From assembly GCA_026707445.1 (NCBI GenBank), contig JAPOWV010000013.1, positions 143,966 through 207,965 on the forward strand: a stretch of DNA of 64,000 nucleotides, read 5' to 3'. How positions within the stretch are numbered: position 1 is the stretch's first letter; every line of letters begins with the position of its first letter. This document shows, piece after piece, positions 50,830 through 59,355 of this stretch. The position numbers and the translations under genes were made by a program. The stretch is from Gammaproteobacteria bacterium (GTDB lineage: Bacteria > Pseudomonadota > Gammaproteobacteria > Steroidobacterales > Foliamicaceae). The notes beneath the pieces are model-generated. The model did no database searches. It was not told the DNA's origin and worked only from the letters and a program-made list of their open reading frames with translations.

Positions 50830-53244
50830 TCAGGCGCGCAACCGGTGGTTGGCCGGATCGTACACCGGGTCCTTCAGCATCGAAACCCGCCGCCGTTGAC
50901 CAAGGACGTCGACCGTAAGCTCGGTATCCGGGCCCGCCAGCGACGGCGGCACATAGCCGAAGCCGAGGCTTTGCCGAACGAAGTGACCGTAACCGCCGGT
51001 GGTGGTCACGCCCACGCAGCGCTCGCCGGCAAAGATCGGCTCCCCGCCCTGAACGTCCGCATCGCCGGGGTCGAGACTGAAATAGATCAGTTGCAGCGTG
51101 CGATCCCGCTGACTGAGGGTCGCCTCCCGGCCGATGAAATCGCCCTTGTCGAACTTGATGAAGCGCTCCATGGCCGCGTCGATCATCGTGACTTCATTGG
51201 TCAGTTCCGCGCCCCAGCTGCGGTAGCCTTTTTCCAGTCGCAGGCTGTTGACCGCGTAGAGGCCGAAATTGCCGATGCCGAAGTCCGACCCGGCCTCCAT
51301 CAGCGCGTCGTACAGCGGCTCCATGTATTCCATCGCCGGGTGCAGTTCCCACCCGAGTTCGCCCACGTAGTTCACGCGCAACGCACGCACCGGCATCCCG
51401 GCGATCTCGATTTCCCGGCCGCTGAGCCAGGGAAAGGCGCTGCTCTCAAGGGGCTCTTCCGTCAGCCGGGCCAGCACGGCCCGGGCCCGGGGACCTGCCA
51501 GCACCAGCACGCCGCGCCGGTCCGTGACGTTGGCGATGCGCACTTGCTCCTGAGGGCGGCGGCCTTGCCGCAGGTGGTCGAGATCGCGCAGTTCGGCGCC
51601 CGCGGCGGAAAGCACGTAGAAGGCTTCGTCGTCCAGGCGCGTGACGGTTGCTTCCGCGCCGATCCGCCCGCCCTCGGACAGCAGGTGGGTGAGCGCGATG
51701 CGGCCGCGTTTCGGCAGACGGTTGGCGCACAGCCGATCCAGCAGCGTCTCCGCATCGGGGCCCGTCACGTCGTACTTGGCGAATCCGGAGAGGTCCAGGA
51801 CGCCGACCCGCTCGCGCACGGCCAGGCACTCTTCGCGCACCAGTTCGAACACGTTGTTGTGGCGAAAGCTGTATTGCTCCTCGCGGCCGTCGGGCGAGAA
51901 CCACTTGGGCCGCTCCCAGCCGAAGGTGTCGGTGTACACGCAGCCCTGGGCCTTGAGCTTGTCGTAGAGGGGACTGGTCCGGCATCCGCGGGCCGCCGGC
52001 AGTTCCTCGCCCGGAGGCGGCGTGACGTAGGTCCGGCCGTAATCCTGTCGCCCCCTGGCGCCCATGTAGGCCTTGTCGGCAAACACCCCGAAACGCCGCG
52101 GATCGAACCCGGTCATGTTGATTTCGGAATCGCCGTGCAACATCCACTGAGCCAGGTACTTGCCGCAGCCGGCGCCCTGGGCAATGCCGAACGACGAGCC
52201 GCAGCAGAGCCAGAAATTGCTTAAGCCCGCCACCGGGCCGAGCAGCGGCAGACCGTCGGGGCTATGGGAGATGGCTCCGTTGACGATCCGCTTGACGCCC
52301 GCCGGTTCGAAGACCGGCATGCGCTCCATGGCACGCTCCAGCCAGGGCATCAGGCGCTCGAGATCGTCCTCGAACAGTTCGCTGTCGGACTCCCAGGGCG
52401 GCAGTCCGCCCGGTTGCCAGGCTTCGCTGAGCCCTTCGGACTCGTAGATGCCGATCAGCCCGGACTCCTGCTCCTGGCGCAGGTAGACGGAGGCATGGGG
52501 GTCGCGGGTTACGGGGAGTTCTTCGCTTCTGCCGGCCAGTTCGGGCACCGGGCCGGTAACAAGATAGTGGTGCTGAATGTTGCAGATGGGAAGGTCCGCG
52601 CCCACCATCCCCGCCACTTGCCGGGCGAAGCAGCCGGCTGCGTTGACTACGGTTTCGGCGACAACCGGCCCCTGCTCCGTCATCACTTTCCATTCGCCGC
52701 CCGGCAGGGATTCAATACCGGTCACCCGGTTGTGCCGCACGACCCGGGCGCCGAGCCCGCGCGCCCCCTTGGCCATCGCCTGGGTCAGCCCGAACGGGTC
52801 GGCATGGCCGTCGTTGCGGGTCCAGGCGCCGGCCAGCACACCTTCGGTCGAGACAAAGGGATTCAACTGGCCGATCTTTGCAACGTCGACGATCTCCATG
52901 TGGTAACCGACATTTGCGGCGATGCCGCGCAGGTAGCGGAACCAGTCCAGGTCCTGCTCGGTGAGTGCGAAGCGGACACTGCCGCAGTCGTGCCAGGTGA
53001 CCGACTGTCCGGTCAGGTGCTCCAGTTTCCGGTACAGGGAAATGCTGTACTCGTGGATCTTGGCGAGGTTGTAATCGCCTACCAGGTTGGGGCATTGACC
53101 GGCCGCGTGCCAGGTCGAGCCTGAAGTCAACTCGCCTTTCTCGATCAGCAGGACGTCGTCGCAGCCCTCGGCCGCGAGGTGGTACAGCAGGCCGACGCCC
53201 ATAATGCCGCCGCCGACAATGACAACTTGAGCCTGTCTCTCCAT
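50830..53244 (-). CDS. FAD/GcvT-domain dehydrogenase, dimethylglycine/sarcosine-dehydrogenase-like, copy 2
   Basis: An 804-residue enzyme with the same architecture as its downstream neighbour: 'VVIVGGGIMGVGLLYHLAAEG', the flavin-attachment motif 'SGSTWHAAGQ', a DAO domain, and a C-terminal GcvT domain ('VLDLSGFAKYDVTG', 'RVNYVGELGWELHPAME', 'WGAELTNEVTMIDAAM'). The ATG at 53244 follows CGGGGAACGCG and is preferred over 53307, which adds a non-conserved 21-residue leader. The two copies are clearly diverged, so the duplication is old, and they may act on successive methylation states. It is divergent from the corrinoid protein gene. Confidence 0.88.
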   Translation of the reverse strand: MERQAQVVIVGGGIMGVGLLYHLAAEGCDDVLLIEKGELTSGSTWHAAGQCPNLVGDYNLAKIHEYSISLYRKLEHLTGQSVTWHDCGSVRFALTEQDLDWFRYLRGIAANVGYHMEIVDVAKIGQLNPFVSTEGVLAGAWTRNDGHADPFGLTQAMAKGARGLGARVVRHNRVTGIESLPGGEWKVMTEQGPVVAETVVNAAGCFARQVAGMVGADLPICNIQHHYLVTGPVPELAGRSEELPVTRDPHASVYLRQEQESGLIGIYESEGLSEAWQPGGLPPWESDSELFEDDLERLMPWLERAMERMPVFEPAGVKRIVNGAISHSPDGLPLLGPVAGLSNFWLCCGSSFGIAQGAGCGKYLAQWMLHGDSEINMTGFDPRRFGVFADKAYMGARGRQDYGRTYVTPPPGEELPAARGCRTSPLYDKLKAQGCVYTDTFGWERPKWFSPDGREEQYSFRHNNVFELVREECLAVRERVGVLDLSGFAKYDVTGPDAETLLDRLCANRLPKRGRIALTHLLSEGGRIGAEATVTRLDDEAFYVLSAAGAELRDLDHLRQGRRPQEQVRIANVTDRRGVLVLAGPRARAVLARLTEEPLESSAFPWLSGREIEIAGMPVRALRVNYVGELGWELHPAMEYMEPLYDALMEAGSDFGIGNFGLYAVNSLRLEKGYRSWGAELTNEVTMIDAAMERFIKFDKGDFIGREATLSQRDRTLQLIYFSLDPGDADVQGGEPIFAGERCVGVTTTGGYGHFVRQSLGFGYVPPSLAGPDTELTVDVLGQRRRVSMLKDPVYDPANHRLRA

Positions 53245-53331
53245 CGCGTTCCCCGGTAGTGGGTCGCTGCCGCCCGAATTTTCATGGAAGTCGGGGTTAA
53301 CTTGCAATATGGATTTCGATCGTTTTTTGCA

Positions 53332-53361
53332 TTGCGAACGTCAATTCATGGCTGCTAATAT
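53332..53361 (+). promoter_or_regulatory. Sigma70-like promoter of the corrinoid/MttB operon
   Basis: TTGCGA (53332-53337, 4 of 6 to the -35 consensus) and TAATAT (53356-53361) are separated by 18 bp. The predicted start near 53368 leaves a leader of about 90 bases before the ATG at 53458. Confidence 0.5.
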
Positions 53362-53368
53362 GCCGCTG

Positions 53369-53415
53369 ACGGTCGCTGGATCGACCGTAAGACGGGCAGC
53401 CGCGCAGTAGCTGCC
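53369..53415 (+). promoter_or_regulatory. Two-hairpin leader upstream of the corrinoid protein gene
   Basis: Two perfect hairpins stand in the predicted 5' leader. ACGGTCG/CGACCGT (53369-53375 with 53382-53388, loop of 6) and GGCAGC/GCTGCC (53395-53400 with 53410-53415, loop of 9) are followed 25-30 bases later by GGAGG-rich sequence. The motifs of cobalamin, glycine, mini-ykkC or SAM riboswitches are not seen. It may be a regulatory leader of unknown class or simply stable structure. Confidence 0.35.
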
Positions 53416-53457
53416 GAACTTTCGAGGCAGGAGGTTTGGTGGTTGGAGGCAGTTGGC

Positions 53458-54183
53458 ATGAACGAAGACGTTGACGGCAGGATCGCGGCCGGCGAGCAGG
53501 AGGACGATGTCGTCCTCGCTGAACTCAATGACGCTGAGCTCGTCGAGCAAATGCACGATGATCTGTACGACGGCCTCAGGGATGAAATAATCGAAGGCAC
53601 GGAGATTCTGCTGGAACGGGGCTGGGCGGCGGAAAAGGTGCTGAACGACGCCCTCGTGGGCGGCATGCAGATCGTGGGCATCGATTTTCGCGACGGCATC
53701 CTGTTCGTGCCGGAGGTGCTGCTGGCGGCCAACGCGATGAAGGGCGGCATGGCCGTGCTGCGGCCGTTGCTGGCCGAAACAGGCGCGAAGCCGGTCGGCA
53801 AGATGGTGATCGGCACGGTCAAGGGCGACATTCACGACATCGGCAAGAACCTGGTCGGAATGATGATGGAAGGCGCCGGTTTCGAGGTGATCGATATCGG
53901 CATCAACAACGATGTCGAAAGCTACCTGGAGGCGCTGGACAAGCACCGCCCGGACATTCTCGGCATGTCGGCCCTGCTTACCACCACGATGCCGTACATG
54001 AAGGTGGTCATCGACGAACTCGTGACCCGGTCCCTGCGCAGCGACTACATTGTTCTGGTGGGCGGCGCGCCCCTGAACGAGGAATTCGGCGCGGCGGTGG
54101 GCGCGGACGCCTATTGCCGGGACGCCGCCGCCGCGGTGGACACGGCCACCCTCCTGATGCGCAAGAGGCAGAATGACGGATGA
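53458..54183 (+). CDS. Corrinoid (B12-binding) methyl-carrier protein
   Basis: A 241-residue protein of the MtbC/MttC/MtgC type. An N-terminal helical cap ('GLRDEIIEGTEILLERGW' region, with 'FVPEVLLAANAMKGGMAVLRP') is followed by the cobalamin fold with the lower-ligand motif D-x-H-x-x-G in 'GTVKGDIHDIGKNLVG', then 'GMSALLTTTMPYMKVVIDEL' and 'VGGAPLNEEFGAAVGADAY'. It carries a methyl group on cobalt between a substrate-specific methyltransferase and an acceptor. The ATG at 53458 is used over a TTG at 53443 lying in the ribosome site. It overlaps the next gene by 4 bp and is in an operon with the MttB-family enzyme. Confidence 0.93.
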   Translation: MNEDVDGRIAAGEQEDDVVLAELNDAELVEQMHDDLYDGLRDEIIEGTEILLERGWAAEKVLNDALVGGMQIVGIDFRDGILFVPEVLLAANAMKGGMAVLRPLLAETGAKPVGKMVIGTVKGDIHDIGKNLVGMMMEGAGFEVIDIGINNDVESYLEALDKHRPDILGMSALLTTTMPYMKVVIDELVTRSLRSDYIVLVGGAPLNEEFGAAVGADAYCRDAAAAVDTATLLMRKRQNDG

Positions 54184-54506
54184 AACGGCGCTCCGTGGAC
54201 GCTATCCTGCTGCGGTGGCGTGATATTCCCGCGCAGGTTATCGTCGGGCAGGGCCGAAAGCGCGCTCGGACGCGGTTGAGCGGCCGCTTTCAGAACGCCA
54301 TCGATCGCGCCGCCATGCGGGCGAAGAAGCGCAATGCCGACGCCTACCTCAGTGAATGGGTGCGGGAACCGCTCAAGCTGGAGGCAGAAGATGCGGCGGC
54401 GGATTTGCAGGCGGCGGCGGACCGGCTGGCGGTCCGGATCGAAACGGCCTATTCGGACGAACGCCTGTTGGCGCTGGTGCGCAATCGCGGTCTGGCGGAT
54501 GACTAG
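54180..54506 (+). CDS. Small conserved protein of the 'virulence factor' (PF13769-like) type
   Basis: A 108-residue basic protein: 'LLRWRDIPAQVIVGQGRKRA', 'LSGRFQNAIDRAAMRAKK', 'DAYLSEWVREPLKLEAEDA' and a helical tail. I recognise the 'IPAQVI...RF..AID.AAMR' pattern from small proteins annotated as virulence factor beside MttB-family genes in alphaproteobacteria, but no biochemical role is known to me. The ATG overlaps the corrinoid protein stop (ATGA), and the MttB-like gene follows after 34 bp. Its place between carrier and methyltransferase suggests an accessory or adaptor of corrinoid methyl transfer. Confidence 0.72.
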   Translation: MKRRSVDAILLRWRDIPAQVIVGQGRKRARTRLSGRFQNAIDRAAMRAKKRNADAYLSEWVREPLKLEAEDAAADLQAAADRLAVRIETAYSDERLLALVRNRGLADD

Positions 54507-54540
54507 GGCGTGTTAACGCCCTAGAGGAGGAAGAGCAGCC

Positions 54541-56082
54541 ATGCCTCGAAGATCAGGCGGTAGAAGGGCGCGTAGGGCCGAACGCGCCGCGCCCCTTGCC
54601 GAAGCCATCAAACCGGTTCGCCCGGGGCAGATCGGCGGACATTACCGGCCCTTGTCCGAGGCCGGCGTGGCGGCCATTGTGGACAATGCCTTCAGGATCC
54701 TCGCTGAAGTGGGATTCGCCGACGCCACGCCACACTGCATCGAAACCTGCACCGCGGCCGGCGCCGTGCTCGGCGAGGACGGACGTTTGCGCATGCCGGG
54801 AAGTCTGGTCGAGCGGACCCTTGAGCAGGCCCGGCGAAATCTCGTGCTGCACGGCCAGGATCCGAGCAACGACCTGGATCTGAGCGGCGCCAGAGTGCAC
54901 TTCTCCACCGCCGGCGCCGCGGTCATGGTCGCTGACACGGAGAACGATCTCTACAGGGATTCCCTGGCGCAGGATCTGTACGACATGGCGCGCATCGTCG
55001 ATAGCTGCGAGCACATTCACATGTTCCAGCGCACCTGCGTCCCCCGGGACATTCCCGACAACTACGAGATGGACATCAATACGCTCTACTGCTCGGTCAT
55101 GGGCACCAGCAAGCACGTCGGTTCGAGTTGGACGCTGCCCGGGCACGTCGAGAAGAGCCTGGAAATGCTGCATCTCATCGCCGGCGGCGAGGCCGAGTGG
55201 CGGGCGCGACCCTTCGTGAGTCAATCCAACTGCTTTGTGGTGCCGCCGCTGAAGTTCGCCACCGATGCCCTCGAGTGCCTGCGGGTAGCGGTAGAGGGCG
55301 GCATGCCGGTGCTGCTGTTATCGGCGGGCCAGGCCGGCGCGACCACCCCGGCCTACCTGGCGGGGGCGGTTTCTCAAGCCTGGGCGGAGTGTCTCGGCGG
55401 GCTGGTCTACGTCAACGCGATCAGGCCCGGCGCGCCGGCCATACTCGGCGCCTGGCCGTTCGTTTCGGACCTGCGTACCGGAGCGATGAGCGGCGGTTCC
55501 CCGGAGCAGGGTCTGCTGTCCGCCGCCTGCGCCCAGATCGGTATCCATTTCGACCTTCCCTTCGGCACCGCCTGCGGCATGACCGACGCCAAGTTTCCGG
55601 ACTTTCAGGCCGGGGCGGAACGCGCCGCAACGGTGCTGTCCGCCGCCTTGTCCGGGGCGAATATCGTTTATGAGTCCGCCGGCATGTACGCCAGCCTGCT
55701 GGGAACCTGCCTGGAGAGCCTGTTGCTGGACAACGACGTCCTTGGCGCCGTCGGGCGCGTTACCCGCGGGATCGAAGTCAACTCCGATACGCTGAGCTTC
55801 GCCGAGATCGAGCGGATCTGCGCCAGCGGCGAAGGACATTACCTGGGTTCGGGCAGCACCCTGCAGGTGATGCAGAGCGAGTACATATATCCCGACTTCA
55901 GCGACCGCACCAGCCCGACGGTCTGGGAGGAGCAAGGCAAGCCGGTGCCGCTGAATCAGGCCGTGGAGAAGACACGGGAGATTCTCGCCCGGCCCGTGCC
56001 GCGCCACGTCGCCGACGAAATCGATGCTCTCATACGGTCCGAATTCCCGATCCTTCTTTCCCCGGCAGCCATGGGGCGCTGA
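54541..56082 (+). CDS. MttB-superfamily (non-pyrrolysine) corrinoid-dependent methyltransferase
   Basis: A 513-residue TIM-barrel protein of the trimethylamine methyltransferase superfamily: 'LSEAGVAAIVDNAFRILAEVGF' at the N-terminus, 'LSAGQAGATTPAYLAGA', and 'FDLPFGTACGMTDAKFPDFQAG' around the region where true MttB has pyrrolysine. There is no in-frame amber codon, so it belongs with the MtgB-like members, which demethylate quaternary amines such as glycine betaine, carnitine or related compounds onto a corrinoid protein. That partner is encoded two genes upstream. The ATG has AGAGGAGGAAG upstream. A large inverted repeat follows its stop. Confidence 0.9.
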   Translation: MPRRSGGRRARRAERAAPLAEAIKPVRPGQIGGHYRPLSEAGVAAIVDNAFRILAEVGFADATPHCIETCTAAGAVLGEDGRLRMPGSLVERTLEQARRNLVLHGQDPSNDLDLSGARVHFSTAGAAVMVADTENDLYRDSLAQDLYDMARIVDSCEHIHMFQRTCVPRDIPDNYEMDINTLYCSVMGTSKHVGSSWTLPGHVEKSLEMLHLIAGGEAEWRARPFVSQSNCFVVPPLKFATDALECLRVAVEGGMPVLLLSAGQAGATTPAYLAGAVSQAWAECLGGLVYVNAIRPGAPAILGAWPFVSDLRTGAMSGGSPEQGLLSAACAQIGIHFDLPFGTACGMTDAKFPDFQAGAERAATVLSAALSGANIVYESAGMYASLLGTCLESLLLDNDVLGAVGRVTRGIEVNSDTLSFAEIERICASGEGHYLGSGSTLQVMQSEYIYPDFSDRTSPTVWEEQGKPVPLNQAVEKTREILARPVPRHVADEIDALIRSEFPILLSPAAMGR

Positions 56083-56111
56083 GCGACGCAAACTCCTGGC
56101 AGGGCGCCGCC

Positions 56112-56221
56112 GCGTCTTTGTTCGCCCCATGCCTGGGCGGAGACGCATGATCCCATCCCTGGGGCTCGGCGGCGGCTCCTGCCGCCGACGCTCCGCCCAG
56201 GCATGGGGCGAACAAAGACGC
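56112..56221. repeat. Intergenic inverted-repeat element, copy 2
   Basis: A perfect 31-bp inverted repeat, 56112-56142 against 56191-56221, encloses 48 bp that contain a second GC hairpin (CGGCGGC-TCCT-GCCGCCG). The right arm ends on the first base of the stop codon of the TonB receptor gene. It lies between convergent genes and may terminate both transcripts. The right half resembles the right half of the element at 8425-8571 (CGACGCTCC..CC...ATGGGGC..AAC..CGC). Confidence 0.8.
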
Positions 56222-58278
56222 TAGAAGCGTTTGCGTATCCGCAGCATGAAGTGCATGGCCTGCTCGGTCTTGCGCTCTTCTACCGCGGTAATGACGCCGC
56301 CGGCACGCCCCGCTTCGTAGATTTCGCGGGTTCGCGTGCGGCGCGCCGGCGTAAAGTTCATGATCTCGAAGCGAACGGAGAGGTCCTCGCCGAAGGTCCG
56401 GTCCCACCAGATGTTCATCGGCAAGGGGGCTTCCTTGATAAGCCGCTCCTCCGAAATGCGCCAGACGCGCTCCTGGAAGCCGATGAATCCGTCCATCCCG
56501 ACCACGGAATTCCACCGCGGCAATTCCCAGGTGAGGCCGATGAACCCCACGAACGAATCACGGCCCGTGCGTCGCCGTGTTTCGCCGGTAAACGGATCGG
56601 TGATCCGGGAATCGAAGTGCACGGTCCTCGACCGCCACGTCGCTCCTTTCCAACCCAGCGGGTCCAGGGGGAAGTTTGTCACCAGGATCCACCTGCCGCG
56701 GGTCGCGCTGCCCGCGTTGCCCCGCGCGTCGAAGCCCAGGCCTACCGGAACGAAATCCAGCGCGTTGTCCAACCGGTAACGGGTGTAGGTCAGGATGGCC
56801 GACCCCCTGCCCCAGAATCTGCGTTCCAGCTGCAGTTCGTAATCGGTTGACTCTTCCGGTTCCAGATCGGCATTGCCGGCGGACAGAATGTCCCATTCCA
56901 GCGACGGCGATGCGGCGAATGAGTAGAAATTGAGTTGCCCCACGACTTTCTCGACGCGCAGCCGGACATCGGTCACGCTGTTGATCGACCAGGTCGCCGT
57001 CAGGCGCGGTTTGAGGTAGTCGAAGTGCTTGGTGAGATTGGCGTCGCCGCTCTGTTCCAGAGACGAATGCTCAAACGCCAGGCCGGCTTCGAATGACAGG
57101 TTGGGCCCGACCCGGAGAATACCCTTGGCGAAGGCCTGGTAGCGGTCCTCCTGCACCGTGACGTTGTCGTTCGGCAGCTCAAGGAGGGCGTCGGCCACGC
57201 TGACCTCGACGAAACTGTCCAGCTCGTTGAAGGCGGCCTCGGCCCCGAATTCCAGGCTCAGGGGATCGGACACGTCCCACCGGTATATTGCGCGCGCCGC
57301 GGTCTCGGTCCAGTCGAAATCGTCGTCGGCCAGGGTCTCCCGGGCCCCAAGCAGCAGGTACGAGTCGCTGCCCAGCGACTCCAAACGGTGGAGCAATTTA
57401 GCGTTCAGGCGCCGATTGGGGGCCAGATTGATGGAGATGTCCGAACCCACTTCGAATACGTCGTTCCCCCGCTCGATGTCCACTAGCTGATCGTACGGGT
57501 CGCCGCCCGCGGTCCGGTAATTGCCCAGCCGGTCGAGAATCAGCGTCGACGTCTTGGCCGTAAGGTTCAGCCCCAGGTCGAAACGGTCCCATGCGTAGTT
57601 GCCGCTGGCCGTGGCGTGCACGCTTTTGTCCCAGTCGTCAATATCGAACCGGCCAGTGAGCGAGGACTGGGGGTCCACGGCCGTAAGGGTGTACGGTCCC
57701 TCGCCCGTGCCCCATTCGAATTGTTCGTTCTTGTAGACAAGGCTTGCATCCAAATTGAAGCGCCCCGAACTCCTCGAGTACTCGACACGCGCGGAACCGC
57801 CAAGCTCACGATCGTTGTCCGTGTACTTCTTGACAGCCGCTTCGGTGATCAGCGTGGATTTGCCGCCCGCCTTGCGAACGACGTTGACGACGACCTGGCG
57901 TCCCATCGTGTCGAAGTCCGCGGCGTCCGAGCGTATGACTTCCACCTGCTCGATGACGGCGAAAGGAATGGCGGTGAGCACCTCCTGCAGGGTGTTGGCC
58001 TTGATGGTCGGCCAGCGGCCGTCGATCAGCACGTTTCCCGCGGCGCTCTCCAGGCCGCGCATGTCAACGTTTCCGCGCTCGAAAATGAATCCCGGCGTCC
58101 GGTTGATGACGTCCATTGCGCTCACCGGTTCGCCGTCCTCGTAGAAAGACGCGGGGAAGACCGTGATGCCGGAATTTTCCGCCGCCGGCTGCTCCTGCGC
58201 AAGGCAGGCAAGGGCGAGCGCCGCCTGCGCGAAGAAAATACCGAAAACTCTCGCGATGTGACCAATGTTCGGTTTCAC
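56221..58278 (-). CDS. TonB-dependent outer-membrane receptor
   Basis: A 685-residue receptor starting at the GTG at 58276-58278, with AAGG 8 bases upstream. The signal peptide is 'VFGIFFAQAALALACLA'. The plug domain has 'PVSAMDVINRTPGFIFERGN', 'MRGLESAAGNVLIDGRWP' and 'AVIEQVEVIRSDAADFDTMG', and the barrel ends in 'QAMHFMLRIRKRF' with a C-terminal Phe. It differs from the other two receptors: it lacks the VTARK box and has the plug of the FecA/outer-membrane-receptor type that names its own pathway by 'VLIDGR'. It is divergent from an exported hydrolase and TauD-type dioxygenase, mirroring the locus at 4293-8414. Ligand unknown. Confidence 0.87.
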   Translation of the reverse strand: MKPNIGHIARVFGIFFAQAALALACLAQEQPAAENSGITVFPASFYEDGEPVSAMDVINRTPGFIFERGNVDMRGLESAAGNVLIDGRWPTIKANTLQEVLTAIPFAVIEQVEVIRSDAADFDTMGRQVVVNVVRKAGGKSTLITEAAVKKYTDNDRELGGSARVEYSRSSGRFNLDASLVYKNEQFEWGTGEGPYTLTAVDPQSSLTGRFDIDDWDKSVHATASGNYAWDRFDLGLNLTAKTSTLILDRLGNYRTAGGDPYDQLVDIERGNDVFEVGSDISINLAPNRRLNAKLLHRLESLGSDSYLLLGARETLADDDFDWTETAARAIYRWDVSDPLSLEFGAEAAFNELDSFVEVSVADALLELPNDNVTVQEDRYQAFAKGILRVGPNLSFEAGLAFEHSSLEQSGDANLTKHFDYLKPRLTATWSINSVTDVRLRVEKVVGQLNFYSFAASPSLEWDILSAGNADLEPEESTDYELQLERRFWGRGSAILTYTRYRLDNALDFVPVGLGFDARGNAGSATRGRWILVTNFPLDPLGWKGATWRSRTVHFDSRITDPFTGETRRRTGRDSFVGFIGLTWELPRWNSVVGMDGFIGFQERVWRISEERLIKEAPLPMNIWWDRTFGEDLSVRFEIMNFTPARRTRTREIYEAGRAGGVITAVEERKTEQAMHFMLRIRKRF

Positions 58279-58398
58279 GACCACTACCTTACTCGCTATA
58301 CAGCCGTGCGGGAAATCATTTCCAGGACACCCGGCTGCCTGATAAGATTCGCCCGGTTGCACCTGGAGGATTCCGGATTACGCGTCAGGGGGAACAGA

Positions 58399-59352
58399 GT
58401 GCGGGAAAACAAAGTAGGGATTCATCGACGGCGGCTGGTCCAGACAATGCTGGCCGCACCGCTTGCATACGCCTGGGCGCGGACAGGCGCGGACCAGGCG
58501 CTTGCGGCATCCGAATCGGCGCCGTCAGCGGCCGCGCGGCGGATCCGCCGGCGGTACGTGGACGGGCGCTTCGGCCAGATCCACGTGTACGTCGCGGCGG
58601 CGCTTGACGATACGTCCGCGAAGACACCGCTGATGTGCTTCCACCCGACCGCGGTGTCCGGGGATTTTTTCCGCGACTTCATGCTGGAGATGAGTAAAGA
58701 CCGGCTGGTCATGGCCATGGATACGCCGGGCTACGGCCGTTCGGATCCGCCGCCCGAGCCTCAGCCGATGATCGAACTTGCCGGAACCGCGGCGGACGCG
58801 CTCGACGCCCTGGGCTATGGGTCGGGCGGCCAGGGCGCCGTGGACGTGATCGGCTACCACACCGGGTGCTTTATCGCTTCCGAACTGGCGGTCATCCGCC
58901 CGGACCTCGTGCGCCGGCTGGTCTTGCCGGGCATTCCGTTCAACGTGGGCGAGCAGCGACAGGAAATGTACGAGCAGTTGGCCAAGCCGAGCGAACTCAC
59001 GGAAGACGGGGCGAAAGCGATGGAAATCTGGGACTTCTGGGTGACCGGCCGTCACCCGGACGTATCGCTGCAGCGCGGCGCATCGCACTTCGTCGACCAC
59101 CTGCAATCGGGCCCCTACTCCTGGTGGGCGTATCACAGCGTGTTCAGCTACCGGGCCGAGGAGCGCCTGCCGCTGGTTCGGCAGCCGGTACTCGTGCCCA
59201 ACACGCACGGAAACCTGCAGGAAAACTCCCGGGCCGCAGCGGCGTTGATTGACGATGTAAAGGTGGTCGAGATGCCCGACCTTACGCACGGAGTGTTCGA
59301 TGTCGGCGTGGACCAGCTTTCTGCAGTTTCCCGCGAATTTCTGGATCAATGA
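58399..59352 (+). CDS. Exported alpha/beta-fold hydrolase with His at the nucleophile elbow
   Basis: A 317-residue protein. The N-terminus 'HRRRLVQTMLAAPLAYAWA' is Tat-like. The fold is clear: 'PLMCFHPTAVSGDFFRDFML' (oxyanion loop), 'MDTPGYGRSDPP', the elbow 'VDVIGYHTGCFIASELA' and a late 'PDLTHGVFDVG' with the catalytic His297 candidate. The elbow reads G-Y-H-T-G, so His154 replaces the usual Ser. The GTG at 58399 has GGGGGA about 6 bases upstream; an open frame extending back to 57616 overlaps the divergent receptor and is rejected. It lies 3 bp before a TauD-type dioxygenase. The reaction is uncertain. Confidence 0.82.
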   Translation: MRENKVGIHRRRLVQTMLAAPLAYAWARTGADQALAASESAPSAAARRIRRRYVDGRFGQIHVYVAAALDDTSAKTPLMCFHPTAVSGDFFRDFMLEMSKDRLVMAMDTPGYGRSDPPPEPQPMIELAGTAADALDALGYGSGGQGAVDVIGYHTGCFIASELAVIRPDLVRRLVLPGIPFNVGEQRQEMYEQLAKPSELTEDGAKAMEIWDFWVTGRHPDVSLQRGASHFVDHLQSGPYSWWAYHSVFSYRAEERLPLVRQPVLVPNTHGNLQENSRAAAALIDDVKVVEMPDLTHGVFDVGVDQLSAVSREFLDQ

Positions 59353-59355
59353 ATC

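Noticed and set aside
53245..53457. Cobalamin or glycine riboswitch in the divergent region
   Set aside because: The B12-box or the paired glycine aptamer core is not present; only two simple hairpins are seen.
54541..56082. Pyrrolysine-containing trimethylamine methyltransferase
   Set aside because: The reading frame is complete with no internal amber codon, so it is the non-pyrrolysine type.
58279..58362. Extended N-terminus of the third TonB receptor (start at 58362)
   Set aside because: The extension has no signal character and displaces the signal peptide; the GTG at 58278 with AAGG upstream fits better.
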